Numbered from the stretch's first letter, positions 54,233 to 57,878 are shown. The stretch: 64,000 nt of DNA from Pogona vitticeps (GCF_051106095.1 NC_135788.1:44754001-44818000), one strand, 5' to 3'. Numbers and translations are program-made. The notes: generated from the sequence alone by a model not told the origin.

Positions 54233-54314
<82 letters not shown>

Positions 54315-55982
54315 TAAAAGGACAGAGAAGGAGGGAGCTAAACTTTGCTTCCTGACAGTTTCAACTATGTGCATATCCTTATTACACAGTAAAGTCTTTA
54401 AAGTGCTAAAGAATAGATACAAACAAGAACTTGTAAAGGTTTTTTGGACTGTAACTCCCAGAATCCCCTAGCCAGCAAGGCTAGTGACACTGCTGGTTAA
54501 GGAATCCTGGAAGTAGTAAAAAATAACTTTTCCAAGTTCTGGTACAAGTAGTGTTGTTAATAATCAGGTTGTTCAGATTTACCCAGCTGAGAGCAATGAC
54601 TGAACTTTGTTACAGAGGATTAACATCATATTAAAAGAATTTCTCTTTGTATTTGAAATCGTAAAAATTTCCCTTCCACTTTGTGGAAGAGTACACTGTG
54701 TGTTTTAGCTAAATTACCAGTAGACATCATGTGCATTTAATATACATGTGATTTTTTTTATTAGTTCTTTCTGAGACAGAAATTATACTGAAAGATTTGG
54801 ACCAATTTCTTATGCATGTTGCAGACTCCTCCAAGTCATCTTTCAAGTCATTTGTGGATGGAAAAGACAACAATGGAAGGGATGAGGTATTAATTATTCA
54901 GATACACACTTTTAAAATACAGTACCAGTAGTAATAATCATAATAAACTTCAATAGAATTGTTATTTATCATTAAGAAACATAATTAAAAGTGTTTCTTA
55001 AAATGCATTTTAAAAAACTATCCCTATAGCCTTACGGGGATATACATTTGGAAATCATAACAGTGTTTGAAGAATAAAATTACTAAATATATGTGCATTT
55101 CAAAACCTAAATGTACACAAAGCTGCAGCTACTGACAACCTCATTTTGTACTTGTCACAAACGTGCACACACACAGGCAAATTAGCCACCATTTCAATAC
55201 ACATCTATCAAGCCATGTTCTTTATTCAGCACTGGGATCAAGGGAATTTACAGCTGTTTCTTGATAACCTCAGCCTCAGGTCTCCTCTTTTGGCTATGTT
55301 TGGTTGGCATATTTATCTAAGTTACTTAGTCTTGAGTGTGTTTATACTGATTTTTTAAAGGACCTGTCTTTCTTCTAATTCCAGTCACTGAAACAAATTT
55401 CTATTTCAAGCCTCTGCTTTTTCTTCTATTCCCTCAGATCTGTTCTGACCCCTGGCTTCTGCTTTTATCCACCAGTGCTCCCTTCTCTCAGAGCCTTGGA
55501 TCTTAAGCTAGCCACTAGGTCTCTCAAATCCTGAGGTAAAAACAGGATTTTTTTTCTTCAGAGTTGTTCCCTATCTTAGTCCCCCAGATTTGGGTTCAGA
55601 AACCCCACCACTAAGCTTTTCCCAAAAGCTCTAGTGGGTAACCTACTTCTTCACCACAGACCTCTGTCTAAAAGGTACCCTTGACTTAAAAAAAATCACT
55701 TTAAACTCAGGCTTTAGTGGATTGCTTCATATCCCACCGCTGGACACCAATTGTGACATTTGCCTCTTTGTCGCCCCTGTTTGTCTCCCCAAAACAGAGA
55801 GCTCATGAAGGCACACCAAAAAAAAAACACCTTTTCAAATGCTGCCACCAGTTGATTTCTTTATCAACTTTCTTTATCAATTTCTTTATAATCGCTGTCT
55901 TTTGAATAAAACAGATTTATTGATTACAGAAGTTTCTACAGTAATTCATACTTACTTCAGGTTCTACAAGTTACTATTCTAT

Positions 55983-56026
<44 letters not shown>

Positions 56027-57728
56027 TCTACTGTAAACTAAACTCCTTCTCTTTGGCTCCACCTTTTAACATCTCTAGTGGACCCACATCTCAAACACAT
56101 CAGCATAAAACATGAATAATGCATGACTTATTTAACATAATAAGGGTGAATGCCACAACAGCATTCTGGGATTTTTAAATTTCTTCTTCCCTAGGAACGG
56201 AGGAAGCATGTAGTATAGAATTATTAATTACAATATAATCTCTAAACATTTTCCAAACATGCTATAGCATAAATCTGAAATATCCTACTTATTTGTTTAT
56301 ATAACATTCTACCAAATTTGACCTAGCATATGCATTAAACTATCTGCAATCCATGCTGACTGTTCCCAGGTATGCATAGACATTGCAATGTTATATCCCA
56401 GGTTGCAAAATGGAATCATGTTCCTAGCATAAAATTAAACCACTGAATTATCTTTTGAAATTTGCTTTCTTTGAAAGCCATTCCCACAAAGTAATGTGGC
56501 AACTTTTCAGTATAGATCTGCAATTAGATTTGTGTATTAATTGCATTTATGTATCTCTTTCTTGCAAAGCTCCCTCTCTTCCTCCTGTTTCATTGTGCCC
56601 CAAAATTGTATCCAATTTTGGTAAATGCCTTTAGCTGTGCAGCAGAAACGTAGGGATAGATACAGCAGAATAGCTTCAGATTCTCCAGATTAGTCCACCC
56701 CTTTTTCTTCCCAGTTGGCACCTACACTCTCAAGAACTTACACTGAGACGTTAGTAAGAGAAAAAACAAGAGATTTCATTACTTACAGTTGAACAGATAA
56801 CAGCAGGCTAAAAACATGACTGCTTTAAGCAACAGGCCTCAACAGGTTGCAGGCTGCCAACAGACAACTCTTTGAATCAGAGTCAGAAGGTAACTATTGG
56901 TTACTGCTGGGTGGATTGACAGTCACCCTAGCGCAGAAATATCCCTCCTAGCCACACCTGGAAGGAAGCATGCAAGGTTGCAAAAACTCCAACAATGTTC
57001 CCTTCAGTTATTGGTCTATTAAAAATAACCTGTTCATGACAAGAAAACTAGTGTGGTATAGTGGATAGAGTGACAGACTAGGACTCAGGAGGCCTGGGTT
57101 TGAATTCCTGCTTAGCCATAGAAACTCACTGGAGGAGTAAAACTGGTAAAGCTACACCTTAAGGTGTAGCTTTACCAGTTTTACTCCTCCAGTGAAATAT
57201 GAGAACACACTTTAGGTGAATATGTCTTTGGTTGCCCACTTTGGAGAGTTCTGCATGGATTCTACCACAAAAGATGACACTGAGGGAATAAAGTGACCCA
57301 TTGTACTGCACGAAGGTTAAGTCTCAGATTTCACTGGGCCTGCTTTAAGCATGACTTAAGTTCTAGAAAGTAGTTTAACATTCTTATTTGTTAAAAGACA
57401 CATCTACCTGATCATTTGCATACTGTGATCTAAAAGCACTTCTGCATTCACATGGGCCACATACATTATTCTTCCTTTGCTAGTGGATTAAGTGAAGTTC
57501 TTTTATTGCAAAATTGTGTTTCATAGATTCATAATATGAATATTTCTCTTCTAGGTAGCTAAGTGCTGCATGGCATTTACTGAAAAAAGACCAATGGAAA
57601 TCAACACTCTAGAGGACAGTATTATAATTGATGGGAAAGCTTTCAAGGCTGAAGAGTGCATTGAGAACATAACAGACAGATTTAAGGAAATAGATTCTTT
57701 AATGGCTGAATTCCAAGACAGCTTGTAG
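11315..57728 (+). CDS. ZCWPW2: ZCWPW2, CW-type zinc finger and PWWP domain protein (whole gene, eight coding exons)
   Basis: Joining the eight exons listed separately gives an open frame of 348 codons plus stop; mammalian ZCWPW2 is about 356 residues as I recall it. The CW domain (residues about 14-60) has its three tryptophans (W15, W26, W43) and four zinc cysteines (C18, C23, C45, C56). CW domains bind methylated H3K4. The PWWP domain (about 80-150) has the motif TWPRWPG at 93-99. PWWP domains bind H3K36 methyl marks and DNA. The middle is basic. The C-terminal tail (IDGKAFKAEECIENITDRFK) is closely like mammalian ZCWPW2. The protein is nuclear, and its paralogue ZCWPW1 reads PRDM9-made marks in meiosis. 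The N-terminus is uncertain: a splice acceptor at 11348 could join an earlier exon. No break is seen in the frame, so I judge the gene intact. Confidence 0.93.
12227..12386 (+). CDS. ZCWPW2: ZCWPW2 coding exon 2: PWWP domain
   Basis: The acceptor is 'ctttcaag' and the donor ATG|GTAGGA. The first base completes Arg96, then the frame reads WPGILCPDPVNGQYVTHDLD and VEFLGKPHSRQWI, very close to mammalian ZCWPW2. Ends in phase 0, at residue 149. A 625-bp intron separates it from exon 1. Confidence 0.92.
12387..12959. other. Start of ZCWPW2 intron 2, nothing recognised
   Basis: AT-rich intron sequence without a recognisable element. Confidence 0.4.
12960..14250 (-). repeat. Unclassified repeat, probably from an LTR-type retroelement
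   Basis: The + strand is strongly pyrimidine-rich at 13380-13750. Read on the - strand it gives highly charged Glu/Arg/Lys-rich stretches followed by an acidic motif (IQWDDGVDEETVPLLDDP) like Gag-type or accessory reading of squamate retroelements. An AATAAA lies on the - strand near 13130. I cannot name the family; a fossil in any case, and broken. Confidence 0.3.
14456..16078 (-). pseudogene. BovB reverse transcriptase and C-terminal part
   Basis: The - strand frame at 15416-16078 carries the RT fingers and palm (SGGDGIPVELFK, AKAFDCVDHSKLW). The frame at 15092-15409 carries the catalytic box as WCADDTTLM, where the usual tyrosine of YADD is cysteine. Frames at 14833-15087 and 14456-14719 carry the later parts (TWKDMxF-like and LVHGVTKSRA). 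At least three frame changes are needed, so it is a dead copy. Confidence 0.88.
14487..17580 (-). mobile_element. BovB LINE (RTE clade), nearly full length
   Basis: On the - strand the order is a 5' leader (17580-17200, including the 'gccttgtcatggcaaatggg' start typical of BovB), APE endonuclease, reverse transcriptase, C-terminal part and a 3' end with 'gtcgtgcc...ttaacgactaaacaac'. The length of about 3.1 kb is close to the family's usual 3.2 kb. The frame is broken in several places (endonuclease to RT, and within RT), so it is inactive. BovB supplies the retrotransposition machinery for Sauria SINEs, three of which are in this window. Confidence 0.92.
16588..17199 (-). pseudogene. BovB APE endonuclease part
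   Basis: About 203 codons. Motifs of the APE fold are visible: GTGNVRSIK at the start, the catalytic-glutamate motif SELKWTG, YAPTTDAEEADINKFYEDL, and GDWNAKVG. The frame ends before the last (SDH) motif, so a frame loss separates it from the RT part. Confidence 0.9.
17581..18018. other. No recognised feature
   Basis: Intron sequence after the BovB 5' end. Nothing else is recognised. Confidence 0.35.
18019..18610 (-). mobile_element. Penelope-like terminal units in direct repeat
   Basis: Two similar units (about 18040-18150 and 18369-18597) share 'aatgtgarct...tccacttc.tcagacatatg'. The second unit is flanked by perfect 13-bp direct repeats catgattaaaggg (18356-18368 and 18598-18610), a target-site duplication. 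It also has a 17-nt inverted repeat (18375-18391 with 18532-18548). The phrase 'cagactaacacggctacctc' at its right is a known reptile repeat end. Direct terminal units with hammerhead-like cores are typical of Penelope-like elements; the assignment is inference. Confidence 0.5.
18445..18490 (-). ncRNA. Hammerhead-ribozyme-like motif (decayed)
   Basis: The - strand reads CTGATGA, A, a 5-bp stem GTGGA/TCCAC closed by TGTG, then GGAA (GAAA in the canonical core) and GCTCACATTC. The conserved CUGAUGA box and stem II are intact; one core base differs, so cleavage activity is doubtful. A further decayed partner (CTGAAGA at 18099-18105) lies about 380 bp away. Penelope-like elements are known to carry such motifs in their terminal repeats. 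Confidence 0.5.
18611..20430. other. No firm feature; possibly very old LINE remains at 19100-19560
   Basis: Pyrimidine-rich stretch at 19100-19560 might be an antisense LINE relic, but no motif can be read. The rest is unremarkable intron sequence. Confidence 0.25.
20433..21125. mobile_element. Fold-back MITE, Tc1/mariner-type ends
   Basis: Terminal inverted repeats cagtggtgcctcgctta at the left and its reverse complement (taagcgaggcaccactg) at the right, flanked on both sides by TA, the Tc1/mariner target duplication. The interior is full of inverted copies of 'ttcacttaacgatg'-type phrases and has a long hairpin in the middle. No transposase is encoded. Confidence 0.85.
20561..20877. repeat. 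Long inverted repeat (hairpin) inside the MITE
   Basis: Two arms of about 155 bp with a loop of about 5 nt centred near 20720 are reverse complements with few mismatches. As a result the two strands translate to nearly the same 71-residue sequence (20606-20821 on + and 20619-20834 on -), a sign of symmetry, not of a gene. As part of a transcribed intron it would fold into a long RNA hairpin. Confidence 0.9.
21262..21395. mobile_element. hAT-like MITE with palindromic body
   Basis: The left end 'gtagttctcaaccttggg' pairs with the right end 'gattgggaaccactg', and the body contains 'tctgggagttgcagtccaag' against a diverged complement. The target-site duplication is not clear. Confidence 0.6.
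21965..22165 (+). repeat. LTR fragment (retrotransposon fossil)
   Basis: Shares its start (tgtggcatyca) and 'ggtggagccaaag' phrase with the reverse-oriented LTR at 55850-56165. A partial copy, interrupted on its right by a Sauria SINE. Broken. Confidence 0.45.
22183..22516 (-). mobile_element. Sauria SINE, complete
   Basis: The - strand runs from a tRNA-like head (at 22516) through 'cctgcagcacagagg', the 'aagcgttccgtgcctaagtc'-like middle and ends with the BovB-like tail 'gagtcggacacaactgac' and 'ggggaacctttacctttacc'. This is the squamate SINE that uses BovB for mobilisation. Confidence 0.9.
22517..23245 (-). mobile_element. Non-LTR LINE fragment, same family as at 9085-9478
   Basis: The - strand gives the RT palm remains near 23235 (FDDAATVATLL), thumb (LTISLKKTQVMGQD, DFVYLGSTISD, ELDKRIGKAATTFPRL) and the C-terminal RFKDVCKRD-like part. 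The overlap with 9300-9460 (the 'ttgtatyrcagctgtggtct' block) shows both copies come from one family. The Sauria SINE lies directly at its right-hand (C-terminal) border. Confidence 0.8.
23288..23566. mobile_element. Tc1/mariner-type MITE
   Basis: Ends ccctgtttcccc and ggggaaacaggg are inverse and flanked by TA on each side (23286-23287 and 23567-23568). The interior has 'aaaataagccc' phrases in both orientations. A common vertebrate MITE type without coding capacity. Confidence 0.88.
24025..24106. repeat. (GT)n microsatellite
   Basis: About 40 uninterrupted GT units. The valine/cysteine reading here is an artefact. Confidence 0.97.
24116..24173. repeat. (GAAT)n microsatellite
   Basis: About 14 GAAT units starting 10 bp after the GT run. 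Confidence 0.97.
24178..24395 (+). mobile_element. L2-group LINE 3' end
   Basis: Encodes the LKTWLFKQSFPPG-like C-terminus of L2-type pol, then a 3' UTR with 'gctgcccagagtagac' and 'gatggtataaatcaaataag', followed by a CAR-repeat tail (24385-24421). Confidence 0.7.
24480..24870 (-). mobile_element. L2-group LINE 3' end, reverse and diverged
   Basis: The - strand reads SRNKVFSFMAPSL, then FKKMLKTRMFTEVF, matching the L2 pol C-terminus seen clearly at 31188-31433. It lies tail to tail with the + copy at 24178-24395. Confidence 0.6.
24890..25545 (+). mobile_element. 5S-rRNA-derived SINE, split by a Sauria SINE
   Basis: The head (24895-25009) follows 5S rRNA: 'catcctgaa', 'gtctgagattggaaggcaag', 'cagggt', 'ttgattagtacttgagtaga'. 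The tail (25370-25545) has 'gttgagctagttggaccaag' and 'ctgccttctatgttcatatg', a SINE/LINE end common in reptiles. The Sauria SINE at 25022-25358 lies between, with a target-site duplication. Not a 5S gene: the internal promoter region is diverged and a repeat tail is attached. Confidence 0.75.
25022..25358 (+). mobile_element. Sauria SINE, complete, inside a 5S SINE
   Basis: Starts 'gggacgtggtggtcctgtgg' (tRNA-like head), has the middle 'ggtaacagcgttccgtgtct', and ends 'aaggggaacctttaccttta'. Flanked by 12-bp direct repeats tagaagactact (25010-25021 and 25358-25369). Confidence 0.92.
25546..27160. other. No recognised feature
   Basis: Intron 2 sequence. A few A/T-rich runs; no repeat end or exon recognised. 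Confidence 0.35.
27165..27360 (-). mobile_element. tRNA-derived SINE, old copy
   Basis: Read on the - strand, 'ggctggatagctcagtgagt' is a tRNA-like head with an A box. It is followed downstream by 'ctgtgtggtcttgggcaagt', the usual SINE middle. Diverged. Confidence 0.55.
27365..29035. other. No recognised feature
   Basis: AT-rich intron 2 sequence, apparently unique. Confidence 0.35.
29040..29112 (+). repeat. L2/SINE-type 3' tail
   Basis: 'caagccaccttgggttc' then 'gaaaggcaagataaaaatat' and AAAT repeats, the same tail type as at 6245-6335. Confidence 0.6.
29113..30600. other. No recognised feature
   Basis: Intron 2 sequence without recognised elements. A short TA-rich run lies at 30575-30590, at the 5' edge of the L2 copy. 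Confidence 0.35.
30601..31662 (+). mobile_element. L2 LINE, 5' truncated, 3' half of pol
   Basis: Begins just at the ADD of the RT catalytic box, then WMQENGLRLNLDKTEVL, VSRLDHCNALYVG-like (VISRLDHCNALYVGLPLRLM), VLHWLPIRFCVDFKVL, TRNRAFSAVAPRLWNNLPPE and LKTWMFRQAFPPR. Its 3' UTR ends 'gataggcggggtctaaatgg' plus AATA repeats. The reading is spread over frames at 30539-30979, 30840-31184 and 31188-31433, so at least two frame changes have occurred; divergence is modest. Confidence 0.92.
31667..31715 (-). repeat. L2 tail in reverse, joined to the previous L2
   Basis: TTTA repeats then 'ttccatttataacctgccta' are the reverse of the L2 end, so two L2 tails meet head-on within a few bases. Confidence 0.6.
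31716..32880. other. No recognised feature
   Basis: AT-rich intron 2 sequence; nothing recognised. Confidence 0.35.
32885..33020 (-). mobile_element. tRNA-derived SINE fragment
   Basis: The reverse strand gives 'gtagtatagcgaatagaatg', then a B-box-like 'gagccctggattcaaatccc' and 'aactggtaaaaccactcttt', the same family as at 35930-36130 and 57053-57160. Confidence 0.65.
33340..33395. repeat. Short (CT)n and (TTTA)n repeats
   Basis: A CT run at 33346-33362 followed by ATTT units to 33390. Confidence 0.9.
33790..33900 (-). repeat. SINE/L2 tail in reverse
   Basis: Reverse complement of the tail of the SINE at 10577-10829: 'tatatactgccccatagtgc' followed by 'gagcactctgggggcagttt'. Confidence 0.65.
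33984..34288. mobile_element. hAT-type MITE
   Basis: Ends cagtggttccca and tgggaaacattg are inverse. The 8-bp flanks gtctaagc and gtctatga share their first five bases and fit the hAT target pattern nTCTAGAn. No coding capacity. Confidence 0.75.
34300..35042. other. End of ZCWPW2 intron 2, nothing recognised
   Basis: AT-rich sequence up to the exon 3 acceptor. Confidence 0.4.
35043..35157 (+). CDS. ZCWPW2: ZCWPW2 coding exon 3
   Basis: The acceptor is 'ttccctaatag', starting in phase 0, and the donor AAAG|GTACC. The frame gives ADVCRRKKGWYRSALEEADK and QQRLDSCYLSKK, matching the mammalian KKWYKSALQEA...EMCCLSK region. This is residues 150-187 plus one base. It follows a 22.7-kb intron. The longest open frame drawn through this exon is a different, non-homologous one. 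Confidence 0.9.
35440..35575 (+). mobile_element. BovB LINE 3' tail, 5' truncated
   Basis: 'aacatgaatttgacccatct', 'ggaggcagtagaagacagga' and 'gtcggacacggcttaacg' match the BovB end. The segment 'gaagagtcggtcac/gaaaagtcggacac' is a small internal duplication. Confidence 0.8.
35930..36130 (-). mobile_element. tRNA-derived SINE
   Basis: The reverse strand reads from 'tgctgtactggatagagaga' (A-box side) through 'gggtttgaatcctcatttgc' (B box) to 'aactggtaaaaccttaaata' and a tail containing 'ttccaacttgacagcacata'. Confidence 0.7.
36131..37047. other. ZCWPW2 intron 3, rest
   Basis: No recognised element. Confidence 0.4.
37048..37106 (+). CDS. ZCWPW2: ZCWPW2 coding exon 4
   Basis: The acceptor is 'cttttttag' and the donor GTG|GTAAGA. 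Phase 1 in, phase 0 out. Encodes a lysine-rich stretch (TMKNKEAKTKMDTILCSKV), residues 188-207. Similarity to mammals is weak here, but length, phase and basic character fit. Confidence 0.75.
37792..38215. mobile_element. Tc1/mariner-type MITE
   Basis: Inverse ends cagtggtgcctcgcaagac and gtcttgcgaggcaccattg, flanked by TA (37790-37791 and 38216-38217). The first 14 bases equal those of the fold-back MITE at 20433, but the interior differs. 'ttgtcttgcgag'-type phrases recur inside in both directions. Confidence 0.87.
38786..38847 (+). CDS. ZCWPW2: ZCWPW2 coding exon 5
   Basis: The acceptor is 'gtttctcag' and the donor AAAAAA|GTAAGT. Phase 0 in, phase 2 out. Encodes IKPWAKVCEKKNSYRNGRGK and part of codon 228, a basic stretch matching the lysine/arginine-rich middle of the mammalian protein and possibly a nuclear localisation signal. 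Confidence 0.78.
39080..39365 (+). repeat. Unclassified old repeat, 5' part
   Basis: The 'aggaaccactaccaagaatt' and 'cacctccaaaggtgggagga' blocks resemble the upstream half of the dispersed consensus whose middle is at 5146-5860. Diverged. Confidence 0.35.
39366..40934 (+). other. Repeat-like sequence of unknown family, possibly L1 5' region
   Basis: A GC-richer block at 39850-40080 and the following A-rich sequence look like a LINE 5' region. The style continues after the BovB/LTR insertion at about 42476-42720 (an A-rich reading with 'aggaaatttttgggatgaaa'), as if one element had been split. No protein motif is firm. Confidence 0.25.
40935..41965 (-). mobile_element. BovB LINE, 5' truncated, well preserved 3' third
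   Basis: The - strand frame at 41541-41951 holds the RT palm with NNLRYADDTTLMAES and LKLNIKKTKIMATG. The frame at 40941-41537 (198 codons) holds the thumb and C-terminal part (DFTFLGSMFTADGD, ESWTIKKADRRRIDAF, RRGRPRMRWLDSV, REAVEDRRAWRALVHEVTKS). One break separates the two frames. The 376-codon open frame on the + strand over this region is only its antisense. Better preserved than the copy at 14487-17580, so younger. Confidence 0.93.
41970..42475 (-). repeat. LTR-like segment (retrotransposon fossil)
   Basis: On the - strand the sequence begins near 'gtgacggacagctctcagaa', carries 'ggaggggtggaaccagag' and an AATAAA stretch, and runs into 'ctggtggcagca', a primer-binding-like leader. The build is like the LTR at 55850-56165. 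Family not named; incomplete. Confidence 0.45.
42476..42929 (+). other. Repeat-like A-rich sequence, family unknown
   Basis: See the entry at 39366-40934; possibly the right-hand part of the same split element. No motif is certain. Confidence 0.2.
42930..44100 (-). mobile_element. Non-LTR LINE remains, clade unknown
   Basis: The - strand shows an endonuclease end (ESDHLPILFFPSPSH, frame 43909-44094), RT thumb (INPNKTQILVFP, HSYKYLGLHIHRKLSW, 43698-43928) and a C-terminal zinc-finger-like part (HLRRAFMLARFNIFPSATHA, CLETPDTLVHILFQCP, 42935-43453). Most of the RT core is missing between the first two, so an internal deletion is likely. Confidence 0.7.
44101..45207. other. No recognised feature
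   Basis: Intron 5 sequence between the LINE and the Tc1/mariner-like element. Confidence 0.35.
45210..46353. mobile_element. Non-autonomous Tc1/mariner-like element, 1.1 kb, with internal duplication
   Basis: Inverse ends ctgtatttgccagcgtataa and its reverse complement (ttatacgctggcaaatac, then gg), each flanked by TA. Inside, a 257-260-bp unit occurs twice (45386-45950 once its insert is removed, and 45951-46207). The first unit is interrupted by an L2 fragment. No transposase is encoded. Confidence 0.85.
45464..45767 (-). mobile_element. L2 LINE 3' end inserted in the Tc1/mariner-like element
   Basis: The - strand reads LPSEIRAAPTLGTFKSQLKT then WLYIQAFPPA, the L2 pol C-terminus. The 3' end is ATAA/AACA repeats at 45464-45513. 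The uninterrupted second unit at 46020-46040 shows the empty site. Confidence 0.9.
46428..46774. mobile_element. hAT-type MITE, GC-rich, with internal tandem units
   Basis: Ends agtccccaacc and ggttggggacctctg are inverse, and a perfect 8-bp duplication gtttagac flanks them (46420-46427 and 46775-46782). The middle has three to four imperfect copies of a 'gcaaagggcrgngcag.acttgtgcagg' unit. Open frames here are due to composition. Confidence 0.88.
46815..47165 (+). mobile_element. L2-type LINE reverse transcriptase fragment, old
   Basis: The + strand frame reads a DFSVA-like then TIDYGILLGHLAGMGLGGTV VQWLQPFLEGKT stretch, matching the L2 RT 'DTVDHxILL...' region. Stops and small indels are frequent. 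Confidence 0.65.
47282..47618 (-). mobile_element. Sauria SINE, complete
   Basis: Same build as the copies at 22183-22516 and 25022-25358, reverse orientation. The tail 'aggttccccttgacatttag' is at the left and the tRNA-like head 'gtggtggcgctgcaggttaa' (reverse) at the right. More CpG decay than the copy at 22183. Confidence 0.9.
47620..48389. other. End of ZCWPW2 intron 5, nothing recognised
   Basis: No element recognised before the exon 6 acceptor. Confidence 0.4.
48390..48457 (+). CDS. ZCWPW2: ZCWPW2 coding exon 6
   Basis: The acceptor is 'attttttaaag' and the donor CTAG|GTTTGT, the weakest donor of the gene. Phase 2 in, phase 1 out. Reads KRISSCLLQKGASEDILSTE then NL. The SEDILSTEN segment corresponds to SDDALSKEN of mammalian ZCWPW2. 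Confidence 0.82.
48458..50750. other. ZCWPW2 intron 6, left part, nothing firm
   Basis: AT-rich. A short AAAT repeat at 49312-49337 probably ends a lost SINE or LINE tail. Confidence 0.35.
50755..50940 (+). repeat. Unclassified old repeat, 3' part
   Basis: 'tggagttgggtgttatcagc acactggtgg' and 'ggggaatcatggaaccccga' match the downstream part of the dispersed consensus whose middle is at 5146-5860. Confidence 0.45.
50943..51560 (-). mobile_element. BovB LINE endonuclease fragment
   Basis: The - strand carries the same endonuclease segment as 16600-17190: QHLLELTPKKNVLVIIGDWS, GLGVQNKAGQKLIESCQENK, LVITNTFF. Both element ends are missing; an internal piece only. It abuts L1 sequence on the right. 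Confidence 0.9.
51563..52364 (+). mobile_element. L1 LINE piece: ORF1 end and ORF2 endonuclease
   Basis: After a charged ORF1-like end, the frame reads SVNINGLNSPHKWKRTFLQL, KQKSDIICIQETHM, IVSIYTPNG and YYCVIGDFSA, the L1 APE endonuclease start. It stops where the Penelope-like element begins. Confidence 0.88.
52365..53213 (+). mobile_element. Penelope-like element, 5' truncated, with GIY-YIG endonuclease
   Basis: The frame reads ALQANGYSKNEITRAIKPRK, FLPYINGVTDRMGKLLKKHN and VFKPTTKI. After a break comes TTAGVYRIPCSCGQVYIGTT, RIKEHERHCR and KSAVAEHALN, the GIY-YIG endonuclease that marks Penelope-like elements. The 3' UTR ends with a hammerhead-like core. At least one stop interrupts the joint between RT end and endonuclease, and another lies in the endonuclease, so it is inactive. 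Confidence 0.9.
53175..53218 (+). ncRNA. Hammerhead-ribozyme-like core at the Penelope 3' end
   Basis: CTGAAGA (53183-53189; pattern CUGANGA), a stem-II-like segment (gct ... ggc) and GAAA (53210-53213) lie in the right order and spacing. This is the arrangement known from terminal repeats of Penelope-like elements. Stem I/III pairing cannot be judged because the element is joined to L1 sequence here. Confidence 0.5.
53214..54234 (+). mobile_element. L1 LINE piece: ORF2 C-terminus and 3' UTR
   Basis: Reads YIDWWFRAQLESRYSKEKIE, MVKEYMIKWAQNIGHNFDID and MFYRWHMTPE, followed by a Cys-rich VRWKCETHMGSYYHM segment as at the L1 ORF2 end. Its 3' UTR ends in the ATA microsatellite. The RT core between this and 51563-52364 is absent. 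Close relative of the copy at 60410-61240. Confidence 0.85.
54235..54314. repeat. (AAT)n microsatellite at the L1 3' end
   Basis: About 26 AAT units in place of the usual A-rich L1 tail. The poly-Asn/poly-Ile frames across it are artefacts. Confidence 0.97.
54437..54525. repeat. MITE fragment, hAT-like, palindromic
   Basis: 'ggactgtaactcccagaatc' near the left and 'ggaatcctggaagtag' at the right are diverged inverse copies, a common vertebrate MITE type. It lies 240 bp before exon 7. Confidence 0.5.
54765..54886 (+). CDS. ZCWPW2: ZCWPW2 coding exon 7
   Basis: The acceptor is 'ttttttttattag' and the donor GATGAG|GTATTA. Phase 1 in, phase 0 out. Reads LSETEIILKDLDQFLMHVAD and onward, matching the CETEVLLKELEQML segment of mammals (a likely amphipathic helix), followed by a Ser/Asp/Asn-rich linker. 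Confidence 0.88.
54887..55700. other. ZCWPW2 intron 7, left part, nothing recognised
   Basis: No repeat end or exon recognised. Confidence 0.35.
55710..56165 (-). repeat. LTR and leader of a retrotransposon fossil
   Basis: On the - strand: start near 'gttgtggcattcaccctta', 'ggtggagccaaagagaagg', AATAAA-type signal, then 'ctggtggcagca' leader. A related + oriented fragment is at 21965-22165. A CT microsatellite (55988-56023) lies inside. Incomplete; no coding part seen. Confidence 0.5.
55988..56023. repeat. (CT)n microsatellite
   Basis: About 18 CT units inside the LTR segment. Confidence 0.97.
56166..57050. other. ZCWPW2 intron 7, nothing recognised
   Basis: No element recognised. Confidence 0.35.
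57053..57160 (+). mobile_element. tRNA-derived SINE, 3' end replaced by its own inverted copy
   Basis: 'tatagtggatagagtgacag' holds the A box and 'ctgggtttgaattcc' the B box, then 'gccatagaaactcactggag'. The expected continuation (seen in reverse at 36000-36060) is lost, and an inverted copy of the last 35 bases follows. Confidence 0.8.
57126..57195. repeat. Perfect 70-bp palindrome without spacer
   Basis: Bases 57126-57160 and 57161-57195 are exact reverse complements; the centre reads accttaaggt. No mismatch in 35 bp. Confidence 0.97.
57555..57728 (+). CDS. ZCWPW2: ZCWPW2 coding exon 8, C-terminus and stop
   Basis: The acceptor is 'ttctcttctag'. Reads VAKCCMAFTEKRPMEINTLE, then DSIIIDGKAFKAEECIENIT, DRFKEIDSLMAEFQDSL and stop TAG. 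The last 35 residues are the best conserved part outside the domains (mammal: YLVIDGIKLKAGECIEDITN...). The protein runs four residues past the mammalian end. Confidence 0.92.
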   Translation, partial: VAKCCMAFTEKRPMEINTLEDSIIIDGKAFKAEECIENITDRFKEIDSLMAEFQDSL

Positions 57729-57872
57729 CACTGATAAAAGTGAACCTATTGTACTATTTACAGCTTTTGAGTACATCTCTTTCTCACTTACAGCAAGAGA
57801 TCCTTAACAGCAATCCGACAAGATTGTTAGTTTGAAGTTTAACTTATTTTCACAGACTATTTTTTTGTTATC

Positions 57873-57878
57873 AATAAA
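57873..57878 (+). promoter_or_regulatory. Poly(A) signal of ZCWPW2
   Basis: AATAAA 145 bp after the stop codon, followed about 20 bp later by a GT-rich 'tttgtgttctg' stretch, as expected around a cleavage site. The 3' UTR would be about 170 bp. Confidence 0.7.

Noticed and set aside
54126-54471. Frames with poly-Asn and poly-Ile runs
   Set aside because: They are translations of the AAT microsatellite.
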